DNA of 55,306 nucleotides from Micromonospora qiuiae (GCF_016863555.1 NZ_BOPC01000062.1:1-55306); one strand, 5' to 3'. Positions 7,829 through 16,567 are shown, counted from the stretch's first letter. Made by a program: numbers and translations. Notes: generated by a model from the letters alone, not told the origin.

Positions 7829-8548
7829 TCAACGTGCGCGCTGGTCGATGAGTACGGCCAAGCCATCCAAGATCCGCTGCAGGCCGAAATCCCATGCCTG
7901 ATCTTGCCCGTCGGACTGGGCGGCTGAAGCGAGGGCCGCAGTGAGCGCCGGGAATCGCTCGCCGTGCGCCTGCATCAGATCGCTGAGGATGGCGCCCACT
8001 TGGGCTTCGGGGTTGCCTGCGGGACCTGCCGCACGGGCCTGCTGGGCGATGCCGCGTACGTGACCGGCCAGCAGGACAGCGGCGTCCATCCGCTCGGCAC
8101 CGCTCAAACCGGTGCCGTCCAGGGCGGACACGGCACGCTCCAGCCAGGACAGCTCACCAGGCCCCATGATCCGCGGCCCGACAGTGGCGTCCAGTGCCCA
8201 GGAGTGCTGACGAAAGACAGCGAGCAGCTGGTGGGCCCATTCTTCCAGCTGCTCACGCCAGCCACCACGCCGCGCCTCCGCCGCCGCCGCGTGGGAGCCG
8301 ATCGCGGCATCCACCATCAGAGCGACCAGCTCGGCTTTGCCCGGCACGTACCGGTACAGCGCCATCTTGGTCACGCCCAGTTGCGCGGCGACCCGCTGCA
8401 TGGACACATCGGCCAACCCCTCCGAGTCGGCGATCTCGATCCCGGCCCGCGCGATGCGGTCCAGGTCGAGTGTCGGCCTCGGGCCTCGCGCGGGCTTGGG
8501 GTGCGGACCCCACAGCAGTCGCACCACCTCGGCGTGCTCGCCACCCAT
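7829..8548 (-). CDS. TetR-family repressor (divergent from FAD monooxygenase)
   Basis: 239-aa repressor: N-terminal HTH (IARAGIEIADSEGLADVSMQ, RVAAQLGVTKMALYRYVPGK) followed by a TetR_C_1-like helical domain, similar to repressors of tetracycline or drug-modifying genes. ATG 8548 is preferred since AGGGG lies nine bases upstream; a GTG at 8557 leaves almost no room for a ribosome site. It is divergent from the monooxygenase gene at 8653, with two dyads in the gap, so it very likely represses that gene and itself. Confidence 0.9.
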   Translation of the reverse strand: MGGEHAEVVRLLWGPHPKPARGPRPTLDLDRIARAGIEIADSEGLADVSMQRVAAQLGVTKMALYRYVPGKAELVALMVDAAIGSHAAAAEARRGGWREQLEEWAHQLLAVFRQHSWALDATVGPRIMGPGELSWLERAVSALDGTGLSGAERMDAAVLLAGHVRGIAQQARAAGPAGNPEAQVGAILSDLMQAHGERFPALTAALASAAQSDGQDQAWDFGLQRILDGLAVLIDQRAR

Positions 8549-8584
8549 GTCTGCCACCCCTCATGGTCTGGCCTCGCCGCATTA

Positions 8585-8628
8585 ACTGTGTCTAGAGTAC
8601 ACAGTGAAAATTAGTGTCCATGGGACAC
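8585..8628. promoter_or_regulatory. Double dyad operator between TetR and monooxygenase
   Basis: First dyad: ACTGTGT (8585-8591) / ACACAGT (8599-8605), perfect, 7-base spacer. Second dyad: GTGTCC (8614-8619) / GGACAC (8623-8628), perfect, 3-base centre. Both share the half-site GTGT..ACAC and lie about 25-30 bp apart, upstream of the monooxygenase ribosome site. Confidence 0.7.
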
Positions 8629-8652
8629 AGTTTTTTGAGCGGAGGGAAACCC

Positions 8653-9855
8653 ATGACCAGGAACGTCCTCATCTCCGGTGCGAGCATCGCCGGCCCGGCG
8701 CTGGCCTACTGGCTGGGACGCCACGGCTTCCAGCCCACCGTCGTCGAAGTGGCCCCGGCTCTGCGCCAGGGCGGTCAGGCCGTCGACTTCCGTGGCGAAA
8801 CGCATCTGACCGTGCTGGAACGCATGGGCCTGCTTCCCGAACTGCGGCGCATCCAGACCGGCGGCAGCCCGATCCGCTTTGTTGATGAACGCGGCCGCAC
8901 GCTGCTGGACCTGCCGGCCGAGTTCGCCGGCGGCGAGATAGAGGTGCTTCGCGGAGACCTGGCCCGAGTGCTCTACGAGCACAGCGCCCCCTACACCGAG
9001 TACATCTTCGGCGACTCGATTGTCAGCCTCACCGAGACCTCCTCCGGCGTGCGGGCCGACCTCCAAAGCGGAATCTCGCGCGACTTCGACCTGGTCATCG
9101 GCGCGGACGGATTGCATTCCAACGTCCGTCGCCTCGCCTTCGGGCCGGAGGAGGACTACGTGAGCCACCTCGGCTACTACGCCGCCACCTGGCAGTTGCC
9201 CAACGTCCTGAAGGTGGGAGAGAAATCCGTCGGGTACAACGTGCCGGGGCGGCTGGCCTCCATCGGCAGCGACCACCGGGATCCGGCACGGGCAGGGGCA
9301 TTCTTCGTCTTCGCCGCGCCGGAGCTGTCGTATGACCGCCACGACCCCGAACAGCAGAAGCGCCTGATCGACAACGCGTTCTCCGGCCTCGGCTGGGAGG
9401 TGCCCCGCCTGCTCGCCTCACTGCACCAGGCCTCCGACTTGTACTTCGACTCGATCAGCCGGGCGGACGTGGAAACCTGGTCCACAGGGCGCGTGTGCCT
9501 CGTTGGCGACGCCGCCTGCGGAGCCACCATCGGCGGCATGGGCACGGGAACCGCGGTGGTCGCCGCGTACGTCCTGGCCGGCGAACTCGCGCGAGCCCAG
9601 GGCGATCACCGAACGGCCTTCGCCCGCTACGAGAGCAGGCTCCGCAAGTACGCCGAGGGCTGTCAGGCAGGCGGCGACCGCACCGGGAAGTTCCTCGCCC
9701 CCGCCACCGCCACCGGCATACGCCTCCGCAACGCCCTGCTGTCCCGGCGCCTGTTCCTGAACGGCATGCTCAAGCTGGGCGAGAAAGTCAGCAGCACCGT
9801 GGCCCTGCCCGACTATCTAGCCGCATCAGCTGGTGACTGGCGCGGTCTTCACTGA
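8653..9855 (+). CDS. FAD-dependent aromatic/drug monooxygenase
   Basis: 400-aa class A flavoprotein monooxygenase (p-hydroxybenzoate hydroxylase fold, TetX/rifampicin-monooxygenase type). The N-terminus has the dinucleotide-binding loop (VLISGASIAGPALAYWLGRH), the middle has the DG motif (DLVIGADGLHSNVRRLAF) and the C-terminal half the FAD-ribityl GD motif (VCLVGDAACGATIGGMGTGT). ATG 8653 follows GGAGGG at a good distance; upstream GTG 8614 would sit inside the operator. Enzymes of this group use NAD(P)H and O2 to hydroxylate aromatic compounds or antibiotics. Control by an adjacent TetR suggests an inducible detoxification function; the substrate cannot be inferred. Confidence 0.9.
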   Translation: MTRNVLISGASIAGPALAYWLGRHGFQPTVVEVAPALRQGGQAVDFRGETHLTVLERMGLLPELRRIQTGGSPIRFVDERGRTLLDLPAEFAGGEIEVLRGDLARVLYEHSAPYTEYIFGDSIVSLTETSSGVRADLQSGISRDFDLVIGADGLHSNVRRLAFGPEEDYVSHLGYYAATWQLPNVLKVGEKSVGYNVPGRLASIGSDHRDPARAGAFFVFAAPELSYDRHDPEQQKRLIDNAFSGLGWEVPRLLASLHQASDLYFDSISRADVETWSTGRVCLVGDAACGATIGGMGTGTAVVAAYVLAGELARAQGDHRTAFARYESRLRKYAEGCQAGGDRTGKFLAPATATGIRLRNALLSRRLFLNGMLKLGEKVSSTVALPDYLAASAGDWRGLH

Positions 9856-9945
9856 GGGAAGGCCCTGCGGTGGCGGGGGGCCAGCGACTCCCATAAATGA
9901 GCCAATCGGTGTCTACGGATTCGACGGTGAGCCCTTCCGCACACA

Positions 9946-10425
9946 TCACCGGGTGGGGGCCGACGGCGTCCGCCCGTACGCCGTGCGCGCTTCGGCGACC
10001 TCGGCGGCCTGGCGTGCGCGCCAGCGCTGCTGTGCCTGCCGGTTGCAGATGCGGCAGACCCGCCGGAAGCGGCCGGTGGCCGGGTCGATCTCCCGGTCGT
10101 GGCCGTTGCGGCACTGCGGGCGCTGGGCGCGGTCGCGGCAGTTGTCGGCGCGGCTGCGCTGGCGTAGGTGGCTGGGCTCGATGCAGTCCGGCGCACCGCA
10201 GTCGTGGTGGACCTCGAGAGTGGGGTCGTAGCCGCCGACGAAGACCACGTACGCCGCGATGTGCGCCCACGCCCGGCCGGCGAGTTTCTGGTACACGCCG
10301 CGCTGGGCGCCGTAGCCGCGCACGATGAGACATCCGTTTTCGGCGCGTGTGGCGCGGCTCAGCAGGTGAGCCCGGAGCGTCTCCTCGGTGAAGTGTCGCG
10401 ACAGGCCCTTGATCTGGAACAGCAC
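9946..10425 (-). CDS. HNH endonuclease
   Basis: 159-aa protein with a central HNH nuclease motif: LEVHHDCGAPDCIEPSHLRQ then SRADNCRDR, with zinc-binding-type cysteines (CGAPDC; later CRNGH and CRICN) as in phage and mobile-element HNH enzymes. GTG 10425 is the start; upstream, TTGGCC-17 bp-TACCCT forms a promoter whose -10 box ends six bases before the GTG, so the transcript is probably leaderless. The arginine-rich tail (QQRWRARQAAEVAEARTAYG) fits DNA binding. No methylase or phage gene is adjacent; it may be a solitary homing or mobile nuclease. Confidence 0.85.
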   Translation of the reverse strand: MLFQIKGLSRHFTEETLRAHLLSRATRAENGCLIVRGYGAQRGVYQKLAGRAWAHIAAYVVFVGGYDPTLEVHHDCGAPDCIEPSHLRQRSRADNCRDRAQRPQCRNGHDREIDPATGRFRRVCRICNRQAQQRWRARQAAEVAEARTAYGRTPSAPTR

Positions 10426-10682
10426 CGGGCCAGGGTATGCCTCGGGTGCGAGCGGGCCAAGACGGCCTTCACGGCCCGCACGAGCGCCTCACCGTCGTCT
10501 CCGCCCTGGCTCCGTGCCGGCGAGCAACGGCGGCGCCTCGCCAGCCGGTGATCGGTCGACCGTCCCACCTGGGGATCAGGTAGCGATCCAGCCCCAGCGG
10601 GGTGGCGAAGTACGCGACCAGGGAGATGTGGATGAACTAGTACGGTGTGCTATCGGAGGTCGACGGAAGAGACAGGTGGACG

Positions 10683-11276
10683 ATGGGTGATCGGCGGGAG
10701 CAGATCTTGCGCGCGGCGACGGAGATCGCCGCCGAGCGTGGCCTGGCCGCGTTGACCGTACGCGCCGTCGCCGCGCGCGCCGGCATCGGCGCGAGCACCC
10801 TGCGGCACTACTTTCCGACCCAGCGCGCCCTCCATCAGGCCGTGGTCGACCAGAGCCTCGACGCCGAACTGCTCGACCTGCGCATCGGCGACCGCACGGT
10901 GCCGGCGGCGGCCCGGCTGACCGAATGCCTGGCCCAGTTCCTTCCGACGACTGCCGACAGCCGGGTCGAGTTGGAGAACTGGCTCGCGCTCTACGCCTCG
11001 GCGCTCGGTCCGCAGCGCACCGAACAGGCTCGGCGGTTGCTGTCCGGGATGACCGCCCGTGCGCTCGACCGGGTCGACACCTGGCTGGCCACGCTGGAGG
11101 CCGAGGGGGCACTACGTCACCCGGATCGGCTGCGTCACGCCACCGTGCTGCTCGCCCTGATCGACGGTCTCTGCCTGCAACTGCTCGCCGCCGAATCGGG
11201 GGCAGGCGTGGCGGAGGCGCACAGCATCCTCGCTGAGGCGGTCGACCGGCTGGTAACCGTCAGCCCGCCCGACTGA
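10683..11276 (+). CDS. TetR-family regulator
   Basis: 197-aa TetR protein: HTH REQILRAATEIAAERGLAAL, TVRAVAARAGIGASTLRHYF, followed by a helical domain in the style of BetI/PfmR-type regulators. ATG 10683 (MGDRRE) follows AGGTGG. It stands alone on the plus strand; the downstream FkbM methyltransferase converges on it with an 11-bp gap. The 257-bp upstream region to the HNH gene carries only promoter-like sequence and no gene. Its target is not evident. Confidence 0.85.
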   Translation: MGDRREQILRAATEIAAERGLAALTVRAVAARAGIGASTLRHYFPTQRALHQAVVDQSLDAELLDLRIGDRTVPAAARLTECLAQFLPTTADSRVELENWLALYASALGPQRTEQARRLLSGMTARALDRVDTWLATLEAEGALRHPDRLRHATVLLALIDGLCLQLLAAESGAGVAEAHSILAEAVDRLVTVSPPD

Positions 11277-11287
11277 TCGCCGCTCGG

Positions 11288-12067
11288 TCAGGTCGGTGTC
11301 GGTACGCAGTACACGTCGCCGGAGTTGGCCTCGTGCGGCAGCGTGAGCAAATGGGTGGCCATCTCCTCGGCGCTGGCCCACCGTCCGAGGGTCAACGCCT
11401 TGTCGTCACCGAGCGCCACGTCGAAGCCGCCGAAGCCGAGCGCGGTGAGCCGGTCCAGGCAGCGCAGTGCCACCGTACGGCCGATCGTGGTGAACTCGAA
11501 CGACAGCGCCGGCAGCGGGCGACTCAGGCCGGCGAGGACGGCGTCCTCGAAGCCCTCCACGTCGATCTTGACGAAGGTGGGCGTGCCGTGTTCGGCGATG
11601 AGCGCGTCGACGGTGGTGACCGGGACCTCGATCCGTCCGTCCCACACCTGGCCCTCCCAGCCGCCGGCGCCGGCCGCCGCCGCCACGAAGTCGGCCGAGG
11701 CGGTGGAGACGGTCGGGTTGGCGGAGTTGACCAGGAACCCGACCCGACCCGGCTGCGCCCCGCAGGCCGCCTCGATGAGGGTGACCTGGTCATCGTCGGC
11801 GTAGATGGCGCGCAGCGCCCGCAGGCACAGCGGTTGCGGTTCCACGGCGACGACCCGGGCGCCGAGGCGGCGGAAGCAGCCGATGTGGTCACCCACGTGC
11901 GAGCCGATGTCGAACACCAGGTCGCCGGGGCGTACGAAACGGGCGTAGAAGGCGTCCATCGCCGCGTCCCGGTCGGGATCGCCGTAGTAGACCTCCAGCG
12001 AGCGGCGCAGCGCGGCGGTGGCCGGGTCGGCCTTGAGCGCCTCGACCGCGGCGCAGTGGGTACCCAT
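11288..12067 (-). CDS. FkbM-family SAM methyltransferase
   Basis: 259-aa methyltransferase of the FkbM type. Motif I is visible (GDLVFDIGSHVGDHIGCFRR), followed by the acidic ribose-binding end of strand 2 (RVVAVEPQP) and the FkbM hallmark VTTVDALIAEHGTPTFVKIDVEGFE. Members O-methylate sugars, polyketides or glycans. It lies 55 bp downstream of a membrane glycosyltransferase on the same strand, so both may act on a cell-surface glycan; this is inference from position. Confidence 0.9.
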   Translation of the reverse strand: MGTHCAAVEALKADPATAALRRSLEVYYGDPDRDAAMDAFYARFVRPGDLVFDIGSHVGDHIGCFRRLGARVVAVEPQPLCLRALRAIYADDDQVTLIEAACGAQPGRVGFLVNSANPTVSTASADFVAAAAGAGGWEGQVWDGRIEVPVTTVDALIAEHGTPTFVKIDVEGFEDAVLAGLSRPLPALSFEFTTIGRTVALRCLDRLTALGFGGFDVALGDDKALTLGRWASAEEMATHLLTLPHEANSGDVYCVPTPT

Positions 12068-12122
12068 CGCAGCACCCTAACCCGCCGGTGGGGCCCGCCG
12101 TGGCCGTGCGGGCGGCAGCCGG

Positions 12123-13685
12123 TCACCCCGTGTGACGTACCTCGGTGTGCCAGATGTCGGCCCACGGGCGGCGCAGCCCTCGGCACAGCCAGATCGGCCC
12201 GCCGTTCTCGTCGTTCTCCACCGCCACCTGCTGGTCCACCCGTCCGGCGAGGGTGACGTCGGTGAACCAGGCCCGCAGCTGATCCGGTCGCGACCAGCCC
12301 ACGGCGATCACCACGTCGGCGTCGTGCGGTGGCCGACCGAAGTCGGCCATGCTGTTGTGCCCGGAGTACGCGGCGGGCAGCCCGCGCTGCGGGCCGTAGC
12401 GGGCCACCGCGCCGGCCTCGCCGTAGTTCGCGGTGAGGATGACCGCCCGGGCCTGCTCCTCGGCCGGCAGCTCACGGTGCACGGCGGCGAGCGAGTCGGC
12501 GAACGCCGGCCAGCCGATGGTCTCGCCAGCGTCGTAGTTGACGGCGACGACGAATCCGGGCAGCCGCTCGGCCGGCAGCAGGGGCAGCAGCAGCACCGCG
12601 TTGCTGGCGGTGGTGAGCACGACCACGGCCACCAACAATCCCCGGCGTACGCGACTGCGGGCCGCCCATCCGGCGGCGACGACCGCACCGGCGGCGGTGA
12701 GCACCAACAGCAGCGGGGCGTCGTAGTAGCCCTTGCCTCCGGCCAGCAGCACGACGCCGGCGACCACCGGCCAGGCCCAGCCGAGCGCCCGGTAGCCGCG
12801 CCAGGTCGGTCGGCGCAGCAGGGCGAGCAGCCCGGCCACCCAGATCGGCACGACGAACGGACTGATGATCACGAAGTGGAGCAGCAGGGCGTCCAGCCGG
12901 CCGCTGTAGGAGCTGTCACCATCGGAGATCGTCGCCGCGACCCCCAGTTGGGGGAACCCGTTGGCCGCCTGCCAGGTCAGGCTCGCGGCGGCGAGCAGCC
13001 CGAACAGTCCGGCGGCGGCCAGCACCCAGCGCTCGCGCAGCAGTCGGCGCGGTCCGGCGAGCGCCAAGGCGGTCACCAACCCCACGGCGAGCAGCGCGGG
13101 CAGCAGCTTGTTGAACATGCCGATGCCGAGGACCGCCGCGACCGCGAGGGCCCACCGGCCGTCCCCGGTGCGCAGCAGCCGTACGGTGAACAGCGCGGCG
13201 GCCAGCCAGACCACCAGGTCGACGGTGCTGGTGCTGAGCAGGTGGCCGGTGGCCAGGACGATCCCCGAGGTGGCGCCGAGCAGGGCGGCGAACGTCTGGG
13301 TGCTCCGGTCGGCGCCGAACTGCCGGGCGATCGCGGCGACCAGCAGCACCGCGCCACCGGCCAGCAGCGCCGACGGCGTACGCAGGGCGAGCAGGCTGCC
13401 GGGCGCGACCGTGTCGGCCAACCGGGCCAGGGCGGGCACCAGGGGCCCCTGGTCGACGTAGCCCCAGTCGAGGTGACGGCCGGCGAGCAGGAAGTACAGC
13501 TCGTCGCGGTGGTAGCCGTAGCGGGGCGCCAACCCCAGCAGGACCAGGGTCGTCGCCCCGGCGACGAGCCAGGGTGTGGTGCTCGGGGGACCGGGTGTCG
13601 GGCCTGTCGGATGTTGGTGAGCGGTACGGCTGCGGCGGTGCGGAATTGCCGTGGTCACGGTGACATTGTGGGCCGGGCCCACCAT
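12123..13685 (-). CDS. GT39-type (ArnT/PMT-like) membrane glycosyltransferase
   Basis: 520-aa polytopic membrane protein with about ten hydrophobic helices. Near the N-terminus it has the GT39/GT83 signature YGYHRDELYFLLAGRHLDWG, whose DE pair binds the lipid-linked sugar donor, then YVDQGPLVPALARLADTVAP in the following loop. The C-terminal ~130 residues (LPAEEQARAVILTANYGEAG, PAAYSGHNSMADFGRP) form the soluble extracytoplasmic domain usual for the family. It probably transfers a sugar from a polyprenyl phosphate donor outside the membrane. The FkbM gene is just downstream; a MarR regulator is divergent upstream. Confidence 0.88.
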   Translation of the reverse strand: MVGPAHNVTVTTAIPHRRSRTAHQHPTGPTPGPPSTTPWLVAGATTLVLLGLAPRYGYHRDELYFLLAGRHLDWGYVDQGPLVPALARLADTVAPGSLLALRTPSALLAGGAVLLVAAIARQFGADRSTQTFAALLGATSGIVLATGHLLSTSTVDLVVWLAAALFTVRLLRTGDGRWALAVAAVLGIGMFNKLLPALLAVGLVTALALAGPRRLLRERWVLAAAGLFGLLAAASLTWQAANGFPQLGVAATISDGDSSYSGRLDALLLHFVIISPFVVPIWVAGLLALLRRPTWRGYRALGWAWPVVAGVVLLAGGKGYYDAPLLLVLTAAGAVVAAGWAARSRVRRGLLVAVVVLTTASNAVLLLPLLPAERLPGFVVAVNYDAGETIGWPAFADSLAAVHRELPAEEQARAVILTANYGEAGAVARYGPQRGLPAAYSGHNSMADFGRPPHDADVVIAVGWSRPDQLRAWFTDVTLAGRVDQQVAVENDENGGPIWLCRGLRRPWADIWHTEVRHTG

Positions 13686-13755
13686 TGCGGGAATCCCCCG
13701 ATGGTCGGTGACGGGGCAACGATCCCGCCTGAGAATATCTTGTTAGCCTCGGTGC

Positions 13756-14226
13756 ATGGACCTCCCGTCGCCGGGCCGCCCGTCGGACCTGATGTTCCTG
13801 CTCAGCTGGGCCAGTCACGCGCTGCGGGCCGAGCATGCCGCGGGTCTGGCCGAGTTGGGCATCTCGCCCAGGGCGTACGGTGTCCTGCTGCGCGCCCACG
13901 ACGGTGGTCTCACCCAGCGCCAGATCGGCGAGTCATGCGGGGTCGACAAGACCACCATGGTGGTGACTCTGGACCAACTGGAGGCGGACGGCCTGGCCCG
14001 ACGCGTGCCCGCGCCGGCCGACCGGCGGGCCCGGCTGGTCGAGCTGACCCCGAAGGGGGAGCAGGTGCTCGACGAGGCCCGGCAGGTCTCCGCCCGCATC
14101 CAGGCGGACGTGCTCGCCGCGCTGCCCGAGGCCGAGCGCGAGGTGTTCCTCCGGGCCATCCAGCGTCTGGTCAGCGAGCGGCTCGCCGGCCCCGGAGCGT
14201 GCGGGCCTGCCGGCTCGGTCTGTTGA
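13756..14226 (+). CDS. MarR-family transcriptional regulator
   Basis: 156-aa winged-helix regulator. The recognition region is visible: GLTQRQIGESCGVDKTTMVV then TLDQLEADGLARRVPAPADR with the wing DRRARLVELTPKGEQVL. TAGCCT (13744-13749) sits six bases before the ATG, consistent with a leaderless transcript. It is divergent from the GT39 gene; the 70-bp gap contains GCGGGA...TCCCGC half-sites that might be its operator. Members respond to phenolics or oxidants; the ligand here is unknown. Confidence 0.88.
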   Translation: MDLPSPGRPSDLMFLLSWASHALRAEHAAGLAELGISPRAYGVLLRAHDGGLTQRQIGESCGVDKTTMVVTLDQLEADGLARRVPAPADRRARLVELTPKGEQVLDEARQVSARIQADVLAALPEAEREVFLRAIQRLVSERLAGPGACGPAGSVC

Positions 14227-14343
14227 CACTCCGCCCCGGAGCGCTCGTGCTGAAGGCGCCTGGGAGTTGCCGTCCTGGCCTCGTCCCGGTGTGGCTACTC
14301 ACCGAGCGGACACGGCAACGACAGTTGCCATCTGGGTAGGCGT

Positions 14344-15024
14344 TCACACGGCGGTGAGCAGCGCGTCGAGCGGTCGCGGCACAGCGTTGCGGTCGACTGC
14401 CGCTTCGACGAGCAGGCGTGCGTAGCGCAGGTTGCGGTGCGAGCTGCTGCGCAGGAAACGCCACAGTTGCGTTTCGGGCTTTCGGCCGCGCCAGGCGGGC
14501 TGACCCTGAAATGATCGGAACGATCGGAGGTCGCCCTGAGAGTCGAGGAGAGCTTCGATCTCTGTCGTACCCAGGGCGTGAATCAACTCCTCCTCCAAGT
14601 CGTTGACGCAGACGTAGAACCCGAGGTGCTCCATGTCGGTGCGTGTGCGGAGTGAAACGGCCTGGGTCATGTTCAGGCCGCGCCGGAATACCTGTTCCTC
14701 ACGCAGATCGCACAGACCGGCAAGTCGCACCCGGGCGCGCAAGGGCGCCAACCTGTTCAGGAAGCGACCGATCGCGTGCGCCCCGCCGATCGGGACGATC
14801 ACGACTCGCTCTGCCTCGAGATCCCGGCCGCGGCCTGCTGCGGCCGTTTCCAGTGCGAGCTGGTCGCTGATGCCCTCGACGAGCACCACGACGGCAGCGG
14901 ATTCGACCTTCGCCAGGGCGCGTTCCGTCGCTCGGATCGAGGCGGCGTTGCCGCCCAAATGGCCATCGATCGCGCCGGCGGTGATCAGGTTAACGCGTCG
15001 AGTCGTGGCCATGGCCGCAATCAT
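14344..15024 (-). CDS. TOPRIM-domain protein (OLD-nuclease-like)
   Basis: 226-aa protein built around a TOPRIM fold: the Glu motif AAVVVLVEGISDQLALETAA (Glu50) and, later, VVIVPIGGAHAIGRFL and VRLAGLCDLREEQVFRRGL, where the DxD pair is reduced to CDLRE. This matches the free-standing TOPRIM proteins related to the C-terminus of OLD-family ATP-dependent endonucleases; no ATPase domain is fused or adjacent. ATG 15024 follows AGGAG at 15 bp; ATG 15012 is an alternative. The Tn3 transposon has inserted about 190 bp upstream of its start. Role unknown; OLD relatives act in phage defence or DNA repair. Confidence 0.8.
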   Translation of the reverse strand: MIAAMATTRRVNLITAGAIDGHLGGNAASIRATERALAKVESAAVVVLVEGISDQLALETAAAGRGRDLEAERVVIVPIGGAHAIGRFLNRLAPLRARVRLAGLCDLREEQVFRRGLNMTQAVSLRTRTDMEHLGFYVCVNDLEEELIHALGTTEIEALLDSQGDLRSFRSFQGQPAWRGRKPETQLWRFLRSSSHRNLRYARLLVEAAVDRNAVPRPLDALLTAV

Positions 15025-15219
15025 CGTTGATACGCCTGTCTCCTGACGAGGGAGTTGGAGCGGCGATGGGGACGAGCCTAGGTGGTCGGGGCGCGCAGCC
15101 TCCGCAGCCAGTTGATCGCCTCCGTTCCGTCGGTACGGCGGTATCCGATCGATCGGGGCACCGCCATCACGGCGAAGCGGCGATCGGCGAGCACAGAGCC
15201 GGTCGGCATCGGCCGAGAC

Positions 15220-15257
15220 GGCCCATGAGGACCAACGGCCGGAGATCCGGCGGTAAG
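15220..15257 (+). repeat. Left terminal inverted repeat of the Tn3 transposon
   Basis: 38 bp beginning GGCCCATGAGGACC and ending GGCGGTAAG; 34 of 38 positions match the right repeat read inward. The inner TAAG end is the Tn3-family hallmark. The outer end is GGCCC rather than the usual GGGG. Confidence 0.9.
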
Positions 15258-15277
15258 CGGTTGGAGACCGGGCTCCC

Positions 15278-15370
15278 GTCCCGGAAACGCTCCTTTGCGG
15301 GACGGCGGTCAGGCGAGGTCGCCTGGCCGTGTCTGCGCAGGACGCCGAGTCCCGAAACTCGTCCCGAAAC
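15278..15370. repeat. Repeated GTCCCGnAAA motifs; possible resolution site remnant
   Basis: GTCCCGGAAAC (15278-15288) and its inverted partner TTTGCGGGAC (15294-15303) form a 26-bp dyad of the size of a res subsite; two direct copies, GTCCCGAAAC, follow at 15349-15358 and 15361-15370. The cluster lies between the left terminal repeat and the resolvase remnant, where Tn3 elements may place res. Confidence 0.5.
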
Positions 15371-15374
15371 AGGC

Positions 15375-15697
15375 ACGCCCGTGACATCACCCTGGAGATC
15401 CTGGCGGGCATCTGTGCTGGCGTGCACCGCCCTGGTGGGGCGACCCTCGCTGACCGGCTACTGTTCGCCGTCGCCGCCCTGGCCGCCGAGATGGAACGCG
15501 AGCTCATCCGAGAACGCACCCTGGACGGCCTGCGAGCCGCGGCCGCAGCCGGTCGCCGCGGTGGGCGCTCCGTCGCCTGTGACGAAGACGTCCTGGCAGT
15601 CGCTCGCGCCCGGCAGCAGCGCGGAGAGTCGGTTACCGCCATCGCCAAGCACCTCGGCATCGGCCGGTCCACGCTCTACCGAGCCCTACAGGAATAG
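15375..15697 (+). pseudogene. Tn3 resolvase, C-terminal part only
   Basis: Serine recombinase remnant. It starts abruptly in the middle of the catalytic domain (DITLEILAGICAGVHRPGGA), then has the long E helix (AALAAEMERELIRERTLDGL) and the C-terminal HTH (SVTAIAKHLGIGRSTLYRAL) to the stop at 15697. The first ~90 residues, including the catalytic serine and the arginine cluster, are not found in any frame between here and the left repeat. The protein could still bind DNA but cannot recombine. An open frame from 15329 could be translated, but its first residues are unlike resolvases. Confidence 0.8.
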
Positions 15698-15979
15698 ATT
15701 GTGACCTGCATCACACAACGGATCGGCGAGATCCCGAGTAGCACGTAGAGTGACTTGCTGATTGCAATCTGCGAGTAAGGCTCAGGTGCGCTGTTGACTC
15801 TGAGCTACGTCCATCGCTGGCGCCAGTCTGGTCCGCCCCCATTGAGGCGGCGGCGGGGCAGCGGGATTTGTCGATGGTCTGATACGAAGGCCGGACCCGG
15901 ATGCATGGGCGGCTGCGGTGATTGGGCACCGCAGCCACCGTATCCGCGCGAAGTCCAGTCCCGTTCAGAAGGAGGACCT

Positions 15980-16567
15980 ATGCGGTTCCGAGCAAGTCTA
16001 CGTGCCGCCGTGGTGGTGGCCGGTATGGCGCTGGCCGCCGGTTTGTCGCCCGCCGCCGCTCACGCGGCCGCGCCCGAGGCGCAGCCTGACCCGGCGTCCA
16101 CCTACATCGTCACGCCGATGAAGCGAGTCGGCGTCGATCACAAGATCGCCGAGGCCAACGGCTACGAGGTCCGCGTCGACAGCAACGGCGTCGAGTACGC
16201 CGTCAAGAAGGGGGCAATCACCCCGCTCAACGAGGTGCCCGGCGAGTGTGGCAGCTCGTTCGTCTACTTCACGGCGGTGGACACGAGCAAGCACTACACG
16301 TCCATCTACACCGGCTACTCGATCCGCAGCGACTGGCCGGGCGCGGTCTACACGCACTGGGCTGTCGGCGTGATCGACAACTACGGGTCGAGCACCAAGA
16401 GCTGGGATGATCCCTCCACGCCGACGCACTTCTGGGCGAAGACCAAGGGCTTCACCTCCAGCGGCCCTGGCTGGGCCTACGCCGATGTCCTCCTGGGCAG
16501 CATCGCCACCCTCGGCAACGGCACCATCTGCTACTCCCACGGCCCCTCCGCCAGCGCATACTTGTAG
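15980..16567 (+). CDS. Secreted protein of unknown function (transposon cargo)
   Basis: 195-aa protein with a clear Sec signal peptide: basic start MRFRASLRAA, hydrophobic core VVVAGMALAAGL and AHAAAP cleavage region, giving a mature protein of about 165 residues. The mature part has a charged segment with IVTPMKRVGVDHKIAEANGY, then an aromatic- and Ser/Gly/Thr-rich beta-like half (SIYTGYSIRSDWPGAVYTHW) and two cysteines, one in GECGSS and one in GTICYSH, that could pair outside the cell. AAGGAGG precedes ATG 15980. The 280-bp leader after the resolvase remnant provides room for its promoter. It lies inside the Tn3 element; family not recognised. Confidence 0.8.
   Translation: MRFRASLRAAVVVAGMALAAGLSPAAAHAAAPEAQPDPASTYIVTPMKRVGVDHKIAEANGYEVRVDSNGVEYAVKKGAITPLNEVPGECGSSFVYFTAVDTSKHYTSIYTGYSIRSDWPGAVYTHWAVGVIDNYGSSTKSWDDPSTPTHFWAKTKGFTSSGPGWAYADVLLGSIATLGNGTICYSHGPSASAYL

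Noticed and set aside
10359..10568. Possible small gene upstream of the HNH nuclease on the same strand
   Set aside because: It overlaps the HNH gene and its promoter and has no conserved features.
12132..14339. 735-codon open frame on the plus strand
   Set aside because: It is antisense to the GT39 gene; Gln/Gly/Arg/His-rich translation without any recognisable domain is the usual shadow of a high-GC gene.
15027..15704. 225-codon frame containing the resolvase region
   Set aside because: It reads the wrong frame through the resolvase; the HTH is encoded in the frame ending at 15697.
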